From the NCBI GenBank assembly GCA_002405485.1, contig DHLW01000068.1, forward strand, positions 132-7,237: DNA of 7,106 bases, read 5' to 3'. Below, piece by piece: positions 1 to 5,488 of the stretch. The stretch comes from Phycisphaerales bacterium UBA4658 (GTDB lineage Bacteria > Planctomycetota > Phycisphaerae > Phycisphaerales > UBA1924). The notes below the pieces were generated by a model. The model saw only the letters and a program-made list of their open reading frames with translations, made no database searches and was not told the DNA's origin. A program made the translations under genes and the position numbers. Positions within the stretch are counted from its first letter, which is position 1; every line of letters starts with the position of its first letter.

Positions 1-862
1 CCCACAGCTCCTCGTCGGTCTCGAGGAACCAGTCCTCCACGAAGATCTTCTGCAGGTCGTTCGCGCCCGGGCCACGCACGCGCATGGTGGCGTCGACCCA
101 CGGCGCGAAGCGCTCCTTGATCCGGAACTCCTTCGAGGCGAGGTTGTGGCTTCCGATGTAGCCGATCGTGCCGTCGATCACCACGATCTTGCGGTGGTTG
201 CGGAGGTCCAGCCGCTTGAAGGGCAGACGCCACAGCCGCACCGGGAGGGCCTCGACGACCTGCACTCCTGCGGCTCGCATCTGGGCGCACAGTCGGCCCT
301 TGAGGAACTGGCGGCTCCCGATGCCGTCCACGAGCACCCGCACGCTCACGCCGCGCCTGGCGGCCGCGATCAGCGACTCGCCGATCGTCCGTCCCCCGGA
401 GTCCTCGGTCCAGATGTAGAACAGCATGTGGATGTGCTCTTTGGCCTCGGCGATGTCGGCCCGCAGCGAGGCGAGGAACTGCTCGTTGTCGGCGAGCAGG
501 GCCAGCCGATTGCCTCTGAGCGGAGGCGTGCCGCTGACGGCAGTCCCGAACTCGGCGATGTGTCCGAAGGGCACGTCGCGCGGATCGGTCGTCAGACGCT
601 GGGAGATCCACAGACGCAGGGCCTCGGTCTCCAGGTGCTTGGTGAGCAGCTCATGCCGACGCGCCCTCCGAACACCCAGGCGGTTCTCACCGATGATCAC
701 GTACAGCAGCAGGCCCAGAACCGGCACGAACAGGATGATCGAGAGCCACGCCAGCGTCGTCGTGACCGGGCGACGCTTCCAGATCAGATGCACCGCCCCG
801 GCCAGACGCAGAGCCCAGTCGACGATCAGCAGCCAGAGCGGATACAGCCCAAGGGTGAGCAC
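1..862 (-). CDS. cls: Cardiolipin synthase (phospholipase D superfamily), N-terminal 287 residues, cut by the left edge
   Basis: Membrane enzyme that joins phosphatidyl groups to make cardiolipin. Two hydrophobic segments (about residues 1-20 and 36-57) precede the PLD domain, and the second sits in the typical PLDc_N context RRPVTTTLAWL...GLLLYVIIGENRLG. The first catalytic HKD motif is complete: HRKIVVIDG at 223-231 followed by GS-H-N at 238-240, matching HxKx4Dx6GSxN. The second HKD motif should lie beyond the edge. The start is GTG at 862; an in-frame TGA lies only seven codons upstream, so no longer start is possible. There is no Shine-Dalgarno sequence, but TACCAT ends six bases before the GTG. 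The gene is 70 bases downstream of the SDR gene on the same strand. The family is clear. The exact type (Cls A/B/C-like) and substrate specificity cannot be settled from half the protein. Confidence 0.93.
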   Translation of the reverse strand, partial: MLTLGLYPLWLLIVDWALRLAGAVHLIWKRRPVTTTLAWLSIILFVPVLGLLLYVIIGENRLGVRRARRHELLTKHLETEALRLWISQRLTTDPRDVPFGHIAEFGTAVSGTPPLRGNRLALLADNEQFLASLRADIAEAKEHIHMLFYIWTEDSGGRTIGESLIAAARRGVSVRVLVDGIGSRQFLKGRLCAQMRAAGVQVVEALPVRLWRLPFKRLDLRNHRKIVVIDGTIGYIGSHNLASKEFRIKERFAPWVDATMRVRGPGANDLQKIFVEDWFLETDEELW

Positions 863-868
863 GAGGGC

Positions 869-874
869 ATGGTA
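869..874 (-). promoter_or_regulatory. Putative -10 element (TACCAT) of cls, leaderless type
   Basis: Read on the minus strand, TACCAT is followed by six bases and then the GTG start codon of cls. This spacing would put the transcription start on or next to the GTG. No clear -35 box is visible. It belongs to a set of five similar hexamers in this window. Confidence 0.5.
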
Positions 875-932
875 TCGGCTCGATCAGCGGGTTTGCCCGG
901 AGAACGTTGACTCCGGATTCCAGATCCGCGGC

Positions 933-1769
933 TCACGGATAGTCCTGCCGCGTCGGACGGATGAGCAGGTCGCTCACGTGCACGTGCGGCGGCTGGGCCA
1001 GGACGAACCCCACCGCCCGCGCAACGTCGTCGGGTTGCAGCACCGGCCCGATCTTGTCCACGACACCCTGGAACCACTCGTCTTTGTACCCCGCCACGCC
1101 CTGGAACTCGCTGACCACGAACCCCGGCTCGATCAGTGTCACGCGGATGCCCTTGGGCGCCAACTCGCGGCGCACACCCTCGGTGAGCCCACGCACGCCG
1201 AACTTGGTCCCGCCGTACATGCTTGAGAACGGCGACACGTGGCGCCCGACGACCGATCCGATGACCACGATGTCGCGCGGATGCCGGAGCCAGGACGTGC
1301 CGCCACGGGCGTCCTCCTCGACGTCGGCGAGCATCCGGTGGGCGGCGGATCGCATCAGATTCGCCGCACCGATGAAGTTCGTTCGGACCATCTCCTCCCA
1401 CTGGGTCTGGTCGCTTGTGATCACGCTCCCGGCGAGGCCTCGCCCGGCGTTGACAACGACCGCGTCCAGCGCTCCCGGACGGCCGCCATGGCCGAAGACG
1501 CGGGCGGCGATGTCGAAGCATGCATCGATGGTCGACTGCTCACTCGCATCTCCCGCAACCGGCACGACGCGAGTCGTCGGCGCACCCGGGTGGGCGGCGA
1601 CCGCGAGATCGTTGAGCTCCGCCGCCGCATCACGCAGCTTCTCGGCACGCCGGGCGTTCATGATCACCAGATGCCCGGCGCGGGCAAGCTCACGTGCGAT
1701 GGCCAGGCCAATCCCGGCGGTGGCGCCGGTGACAAGCGACAGACGCGGACGCGATGCTGATTGACTCAT
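933..1769 (-). CDS. Short-chain dehydrogenase/reductase (classical SDR, YdfG-like)
   Basis: Cytosolic NADP-type oxidoreductase of 278 residues. All classical SDR landmarks are present: the cofactor loop TGATAGIG (14-21), an Arg after beta-2 (NARR, 39-41) that favours NADPH, D74 after beta-3, NAG (107-109), structural N131, and the catalytic S172, Y185 and K189 (YGGTK). The C-terminal IRPTRQDYP resembles the YdfG / 3-hydroxy acid dehydrogenase branch. The protein is about 30 residues longer than E. coli YdfG; the extra length includes a charged insert around 150-164, before the beta-5 strand that leads to Ser172. The substrate cannot be predicted. The start ATG lies 18 bases after the lipoprotein stop, with TACCGT five bases upstream and no Shine-Dalgarno sequence, so the gene may be transcribed alone as well as with the lipoprotein gene. 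Confidence 0.93.
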   Translation of the reverse strand: MSQSASRPRLSLVTGATAGIGLAIARELARAGHLVIMNARRAEKLRDAAAELNDLAVAAHPGAPTTRVVPVAGDASEQSTIDACFDIAARVFGHGGRPGALDAVVVNAGRGLAGSVITSDQTQWEEMVRTNFIGAANLMRSAAHRMLADVEEDARGGTSWLRHPRDIVVIGSVVGRHVSPFSSMYGGTKFGVRGLTEGVRRELAPKGIRVTLIEPGFVVSEFQGVAGYKDEWFQGVVDKIGPVLQPDDVARAVGFVLAQPPHVHVSDLLIRPTRQDYP

Positions 1770-1774
1770 GTCCG

Positions 1775-1780
1775 ACGGTA
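1775..1780 (-). promoter_or_regulatory. Putative -10 element (TACCGT) of the SDR gene, leaderless type
   Basis: Minus-strand GGCTACCGT is followed by five bases and the ATG at 1769. It lies inside the 18-base gap after the lipoprotein stop codon, so it would allow transcription independent of the upstream gene. No recognisable -35 box is seen at 16-18 bases. Confidence 0.5.
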
Positions 1781-1787
1781 GCCGGCC

Positions 1788-2639
1788 TCAGGGACGACGG
1801 CGTTGCTCCTGCTCTCGCCGCCTCTTGAGCTCCTCCTCCTCACGCCTTCTCTGCTCCTGCAGTTGCCGATCATCCTGAGATCGGACCGCCGGAGCGGGCG
1901 TCGTCGGGCTGGTGCGTCTCGCCGGTCGGTCTGCCGGGGCCGAGCCGTCGGCGGGAAAGAGTCGGCGGAACTCCGCCTCATCGACTCGCTCCTGCGCCTT
2001 GGTGGACACGTTGAGGCGGAAGAACCTCGAAGGCACCACGCCCTCTGGATCCTCCGAGACGCCATACACCCACCCGTCGGGCGGAACGACGGGAAGCTCG
2101 GCCCGCCAAACGCCCGAACTGTTCACGCGAGTCTCGATGGCCGGCAGACCCGCGCCGGCCATCACCCGGACCCGATGCCCCCGCGGAGCGACTCCGCTCA
2201 CGCTGGTCGTGGTCGTCGCCGCGACGAAGTTGGTGCGATAGTCCGCCTGCAACTGCGTCAGAAAGACCTCCACTCGTCCTCCCGGCCCCGGCCGCGCCGA
2301 ACCCCGGGCCAGCGCTTCCAGATCGATCTGCACCTGCTCCAGATCTCGCACGCTGGGAAGCACGACTCGGGCCTCATAGGTGAACAGTTGCAGGTTGCCG
2401 ATGGTGCGGGAGTTTGTCGGCCGAGCGTCGACGCTCCGCACGCTCCGACGGTCCAGCACCGCCTTCACTGCCGCCCACTCGTCGGTCGTCGGCGACTTGC
2501 GGAGGTTCTCGAATCGGTAGGTGACCTGAAGGTTGCGCTTTGCCGATCCGGTCGACTCGCACCCGCACAGCAGGCCCGTCAAGAGCGTGCACGCCAAGAG
2601 CAGGAGCGGGGACCGGACGTGAAGTCGACTGGCAGTCAT
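1788..2639 (-). CDS. Predicted lipoprotein of unknown function with Arg/Glu-rich C-terminal tail
   Basis: I do not recognise this 283-residue protein. It starts with a lipoprotein signal peptide: Arg6 and Arg10, a hydrophobic stretch (about 11-24), then LLCGC with the lipidated cysteine at 27. Residues 34-140 look like an alpha/beta domain (NLQVTYRFENL..., RVEVFLTQLQADYRTNFVAA). Residues 144-212 look like a small beta-sandwich, Ig-like region (VSGVAPRGHRVRV...GVWRAELPVVPPDGWVYG). A Pro/Thr/Arg linker (233-254) leads to a highly charged Arg/Glu/Gln tail (256-283) likely to be helical or coiled coil. The ATG at 2639 is preferred over the in-frame TTG two codons upstream because ATG is the stronger start and gives an ordinary signal peptide. 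A looser hexamer TGCTAT lies five bases before this ATG. It is the first gene of the minus-strand series lipoprotein-SDR-cls and is divergent from nfo. An envelope role is inferred only from the lipobox. Confidence 0.8.
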   Translation of the reverse strand: MTASRLHVRSPLLLLACTLLTGLLCGCESTGSAKRNLQVTYRFENLRKSPTTDEWAAVKAVLDRRSVRSVDARPTNSRTIGNLQLFTYEARVVLPSVRDLEQVQIDLEALARGSARPGPGGRVEVFLTQLQADYRTNFVAATTTTSVSGVAPRGHRVRVMAGAGLPAIETRVNSSGVWRAELPVVPPDGWVYGVSEDPEGVVPSRFFRLNVSTKAQERVDEAEFRRLFPADGSAPADRPARRTSPTTPAPAVRSQDDRQLQEQRRREEEELKRRREQEQRRRP

Positions 2640-2644
2640 GGCCA

Positions 2645-2650
2645 ATAGCA
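2645..2650 (-). promoter_or_regulatory. Weak candidate -10 hexamer (TGCTAT) of the lipoprotein gene
   Basis: TGCTAT on the minus strand ends five bases before the ATG at 2639, the same spacing as the TACNNT hexamers of the neighbours. It keeps T1, A5 and T6 of the TATAAT consensus but lacks A2. The assignment is tentative. Confidence 0.2.
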
Positions 2651-2750
2651 GAGCACGGATGTCCGTCCGGTTCCACTCTCTGGCCGAAGACTGTTGACAG
2701 CATCCCTGGGCGTCGGCGTGCCCGCGACTTGGTCGTCGAGCGTCCGCCGC

Positions 2751-2756
2751 TACCCT
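2751..2756 (+). promoter_or_regulatory. Putative -10 element (TACCCT) of nfo, leaderless type
   Basis: GCTACCCT is followed by five bases and the nfo ATG at 2762, with no Shine-Dalgarno sequence between. A poor -35 candidate, TTGGTC (2729-2734), lies 16 bases upstream and matches TTGACA only in its first three bases. The predicted transcription start falls on the start codon. Confidence 0.5.
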
Positions 2757-2761
2757 GCACC

Positions 2762-3796
2762 ATGTTCGGCAGCCACCTCTCGATCGCCGGTTCCATGACG
2801 AGCGCCCTGGATGAGGCCGTCTCGCTGGGGCTGGATACGGTGCAGGTCTTCACCAAGAACCAGCAGCAATGGTCGGCAAAGCCCCTCACCCAAGACGGAA
2901 TCGACCGATGGAAAGCCCGGCTCGCCGAACTGGGGTGGGACGCCGAGGGCGGACGAACGGTCTCGCACGCGTCGTATCTGATCAATCTGGCTTCGCCGGA
3001 CCCCGCCCTCAGAGCCAAGTCCATCGACCTCATGACCGACGAGATCCAGCGGTGCCAACAGCTTGGCATCCGGTACCTGGTCCATCACCCCGGGGCGTTC
3101 ACCACCTCGACGCGCGAGCAGGGCCTGCGGGCCATTGCAGACGCCTATCGCGAGCTCTTTGCCCGCACCAAAGGCTTCGAGGTGATCAGTTGCCTGGAAA
3201 ACACGGTGGGAAGCGGCAGCAACCTGGGCCGAGAGTTCTCAGAACTTGCGACCCTCCGGGACATGATCCTCGACGCCACGGGCGTTGAGGAACGCCTGGG
3301 CATCTGCATCGACACCTGCCACGCACACGCCGGGGGTTACGACTTGTCGACGACAGCGTCCGCCCGCGCCGTGCTCGATCGGCTGGATGCCGAGCTTGGA
3401 TTGAAGTGGGTTCGGGTGCTGCATGTGAACGATTCCAAGGGGGCAGTCGGCAGCCGAATCGATCGCCATGAGCACATCGGACGGGGCACGATCGGAGACG
3501 CTGGCTTTCGCGTGGTCGTCGGGTGCCCGGCATTCGCCAACATTCCGAAGATTCTGGAGACCCCCAAAGAAGGGGATTGTGCAGGTGAACCCTGGGACAC
3601 TGTCAACCTTCGGCACCTTCGGAGCGTGCTGTCAAACACGCCGACGGTCTGTGCCGATGTTGGCCAACCCGCTCGCCGAACGTCACGAAGAGACGAGGCG
3701 AAGGCCGGATCGCGCCCGGTGCGAGGACGAACAGGAGCCGCCTCGGAGAAGAAAAACGCCCGGCGCGGGCGAGCCCCCAAAGCAGGGCCCCGGTAA
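2762..3796 (+). CDS. nfo: Endonuclease IV (AP endonuclease) with basic C-terminal extension
   Basis: Base-excision repair enzyme that cuts the DNA backbone 5' of abasic sites. The AP_endonuc_2 TIM-barrel runs from MFGSHLSIAG to about residue 292. All nine metal ligands of the trinuclear zinc site can be matched to the E. coli set: H69 (HASYLIN), H109 (HHPGAF), E146 (CLENTVGSGSNLG), D184 and H187 (IDTCHAHAGGYDL), H221 (HVNDSKG), D235 and H237 (DRHEHIGRG), E266 (ILETPKE). The enzyme therefore looks active. The protein is 344 residues against 285 in E. coli. The excess is a low-complexity tail from about 299, with 15 Arg/Lys in the last 40 residues. The ATG at 2762 matches the family N-terminus exactly; longer in-frame starts would add unrelated sequence. 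It is divergent from the lipoprotein gene across 122 bases. Confidence 0.96.
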   Translation: MFGSHLSIAGSMTSALDEAVSLGLDTVQVFTKNQQQWSAKPLTQDGIDRWKARLAELGWDAEGGRTVSHASYLINLASPDPALRAKSIDLMTDEIQRCQQLGIRYLVHHPGAFTTSTREQGLRAIADAYRELFARTKGFEVISCLENTVGSGSNLGREFSELATLRDMILDATGVEERLGICIDTCHAHAGGYDLSTTASARAVLDRLDAELGLKWVRVLHVNDSKGAVGSRIDRHEHIGRGTIGDAGFRVVVGCPAFANIPKILETPKEGDCAGEPWDTVNLRHLRSVLSNTPTVCADVGQPARRTSRRDEAKAGSRPVRGRTGAASEKKNARRGRAPKAGPR

Positions 3797-3802
3797 ATCC
3801 GC

Positions 3803-3808
3803 TATTCT
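3803..3808 (+). promoter_or_regulatory. Putative -10 element (TATTCT) of the TPR lipoprotein gene
   Basis: TATTCT matches TATAAT in four of six bases and lies just after the nfo stop. Unlike the neighbouring hexamers it sits 37 bases before the nearest plausible in-frame start (3846), implying a leader of about 30 bases that contains a five-codon reading frame. No clear -35 box is seen. Confidence 0.35.
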
Positions 3809-3831
3809 GCGGGCTGGATTTTGGACGATCC

Positions 3832-3849
3832 ATGCGCTTTTACGGATGA
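3832..3849 (+). other. Possible five-codon upstream ORF (MRFYG) overlapping the TPR gene start
   Basis: In the predicted leader of the TPR gene, ATG-CGC-TTT-TAC-GGA-TGA ends in a TGA that overlaps the ATG at 3846 as ATGA. This is the usual geometry of translational coupling. Such a short frame can easily arise by chance, and no ribosome binding site is seen before it. Confidence 0.15.
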
Positions 3850-5000
3850 GAGCAGCGATGACCCCTTCCTTCCAATCCCCCCACCGTCGACCGGACATGG
3901 TCCTCGGGGAGGACTCACAAACTCTGGTGACAAGCATCCGATCCCGAAGGGACGCGTTTCATACGCGACCGGCGATCGGATGGCCCCCTGCCGGCCTGAT
4001 GATCGCGGGCCTGATGATTGTCGGCGTGATGCTGGGAGCGGTGGGTTGCGGCGGATCTTCTCGGGCGGAGCGCGGGCGTGAACGTGCGTCAACGCGAGAC
4101 TCGGCCGTACAGAGCGCACGTGCCAACGCGTTGCTGGCCAGCGCCGAGCAAGCCGTGCGAGACGGGGACATCGACCGGGCCCTGGTGGAGTTTGAGCGGG
4201 CGATCGAGGTGAACCCGACGCTGACAGCGGCGCACCTTGGAATGGCGGACATCTACCGGATGCGTCAGGATTACGCTCGGGCCGAGGCGCGGTACGCGAC
4301 GGCGGCCAGGATCGAGCCGCGGAACTTTGACGCCCAGTACTTTCATGGGCTGATGCTGCACCTTCTGGATCGTCTCCCGGAGGCGATTCAGGCGTATCTG
4401 CGGGCCCTGACGGTGAAGCCCAACGACTTCAAGGCCAACCTGAACGTGGCCACCGCGTACTACCAGCTCGACGAGAACGCCCAGGCGCTTCCATACGCGA
4501 GGCGGGCGGTGGAGCTCAATCCGGAGGATGGCGCCGCCCGGTTCAATCTGGGTGCGGTGTACGCGGCGCTTGACCGTCATTCCGACGCCGTGCGGGAGTA
4601 TCAGCAGGCCTCGGAGCTCATGAAGCTCACCCCTGCGCTGCTGCTCAACCTTGCGGACAGTCTGGGCAAGCTGCAGCGGTTCGAGGAGATGGCCAACGCC
4701 CTCACGCAGGCCATCAAGGACGAACCGAGCGCGCTGGCGCACGAGCGTCTCGGGTTTGCCCGGTTCAAGCTGGGACGTTTTGCCGAGGCCAAGCAGTCGT
4801 TCGAGCAGGCGATCAAACTGGATCCCACGCACTATCCCGCGCTCAACGGGGTGGGCGTGTGCTTCCTGAACGACTGGGTGAACTCCAAGCGCAGCGATCA
4901 GCGGGCCAAGGAGGCGGGGCTCTCGGCACTCCGGCGGTCGCTGCAGATCAACCAGGACCAGCCGCAGGTGCTGGAGCTGGTGACGCGATACGGACGCTGA
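3846..5000 (+). CDS. TPR-repeat lipoprotein
   Basis: Probable periplasm-facing scaffold of about 384 residues. A hydrophobic signal segment (about 49-66) ends in GAVGC with the likely lipidated cysteine at 68. It is followed by a charged linker and about eight tandem tetratricopeptide repeats: near 93-124, 125-158, 159-192, 193-226, 227-260, 261-294, 295-327 and a longer, irregular last one at 328-371. Several show the classic ending, such as AIEVNP, AVELNP and AIKLDP. No catalytic domain is seen, so the role is binding other proteins; the partner is unknown. The start is uncertain. ATG 3846 overlaps a tiny upstream frame, ATG 3858 has GAGAG five bases upstream, and GTG 3927 has GGGGAGGA at a long spacing and would give a signal peptide of more usual length. 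SRR at 33-35 is only a partial Tat-like motif. The gene lies 49 bases after nfo and 44 before queF. Confidence 0.88.
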   Translation: MRAAMTPSFQSPHRRPDMVLGEDSQTLVTSIRSRRDAFHTRPAIGWPPAGLMIAGLMIVGVMLGAVGCGGSSRAERGRERASTRDSAVQSARANALLASAEQAVRDGDIDRALVEFERAIEVNPTLTAAHLGMADIYRMRQDYARAEARYATAARIEPRNFDAQYFHGLMLHLLDRLPEAIQAYLRALTVKPNDFKANLNVATAYYQLDENAQALPYARRAVELNPEDGAARFNLGAVYAALDRHSDAVREYQQASELMKLTPALLLNLADSLGKLQRFEEMANALTQAIKDEPSALAHERLGFARFKLGRFAEAKQSFEQAIKLDPTHYPALNGVGVCFLNDWVNSKRSDQRAKEAGLSALRRSLQINQDQPQVLELVTRYGR

Positions 5001-5033
5001 TCGCACCGCGTGTGCCGGTCGATGGCAGTGGCA

Positions 5034-5039
5034 TACGCT
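5034..5039 (+). promoter_or_regulatory. Putative -10 element (TACGCT) of queF, leaderless type
   Basis: GGCATACGCTG precedes the queF ATG with five bases between hexamer and ATG. The nine bases GCATACGCT recur identically upstream of the flavoprotein gene at 7001-7009. No Shine-Dalgarno sequence or clear -35 box is present. Confidence 0.55.
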
Positions 5040-5044
5040 GGGCC

Positions 5045-5437
5045 ATGCCCGACGCCCGTCTTCTGGAGACCTTCGCCACACCCTCGCGCGAGCCGTTTGT
5101 CATCGAGCACGTCTCCGAGGAGTTCACGTCTGTCTGTCCGAAGACGGGCCACCCGGACTTCGGCAACGTGACGCTGCGGTATCAGCCCGCTCCGGGCGGC
5201 ACGCCTGCGGGCGAGCACGGGTGCGTCGAGCTCAAGTCTCTGAAGCTCTACTACCAGAGTTTCCGCAACGAAGGCATCTTCTATGAGGCGGTCACCAACC
5301 GCATCCGTGACGACCTGGTTCGACTGCTTGGCCCGGCATGGCTGCAGATCATCACGGACTGGCGCGGCCGAGGGGGCATCCGGTCGGTCATCCGGGCGGA
5401 TTTCGGACCGGTCCCGGCGGAGTATCGCGGCCGATAA
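5045..5437 (+). CDS. queF: NADPH-dependent 7-cyano-7-deazaguanine reductase (preQ0 reductase), type I
   Basis: Cytosolic enzyme that reduces the nitrile of preQ0 to the amine preQ1 using NADPH, a step of queuosine tRNA-modification synthesis. At 130 residues it has the length of the single-domain, Bacillus-type QueF. The nucleophilic cysteine is C31 in TSVCPKTGHPDFGN, and the catalytic Asp is D38. The QueF signature E-(S/L)-K-S-x-K-L-Y is present as ELKSLKLY at 62-69, followed by the conserved SFRNEGIFYE. ATG 5045 gives the family N-terminus and has TACGCT five bases upstream. No other queuosine gene is in the window, so synthesis must be completed by genes elsewhere. The downstream fusion gene begins 51 bases after the stop and may be co-transcribed. 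Confidence 0.96.
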   Translation: MPDARLLETFATPSREPFVIEHVSEEFTSVCPKTGHPDFGNVTLRYQPAPGGTPAGEHGCVELKSLKLYYQSFRNEGIFYEAVTNRIRDDLVRLLGPAWLQIITDWRGRGGIRSVIRADFGPVPAEYRGR

Positions 5438-5488
5438 GGCCCGGCGGCTCTGAACAGGACATCCGAGGCGGCGGCATGGCCGAAACCC

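Noticed and set aside
146..910. Long open frames on the plus strand opposite cls
   Set aside because: These are GC-rich shadow frames. The minus strand encodes a full PLD motif and PLDc_N region, while the plus-strand translations are Arg/His/Pro-rich with no domain.
1803..2648. A 281-codon open frame on the plus strand opposite the lipoprotein gene
   Set aside because: The minus strand has a signal peptide with lipobox and plausible folded regions. The plus-strand product is Arg/His-rich without any motif, and its end simply mirrors the lipoprotein start.
2691..2700. CTGTTGACAG upstream of nfo, resembling both an SOS (LexA) half-site pair and a TTGACA -35 box
   Set aside because: The spacing between CTGT and ACAG is two bases, not the eight of the proteobacterial LexA box. 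No -10-like sequence lies about 17 bases downstream of TTGACA, and the TACCCT hexamer is over 50 bases away.
3740..3800. Possible frameshift at the 3' end of nfo creating the basic tail
   Set aside because: The frame stays open without interruption from the ETPKE motif through the family-typical VNLRHLRSVL, and the tail begins afterwards. Nothing in the sequence shows a broken domain in another frame.
5429..5445. GGCC-GATAA-GGCC hairpin at the queF stop codon as a terminator
   Set aside because: The stem is only four base pairs and no T-run follows. In such GC-rich DNA this is expected by chance.
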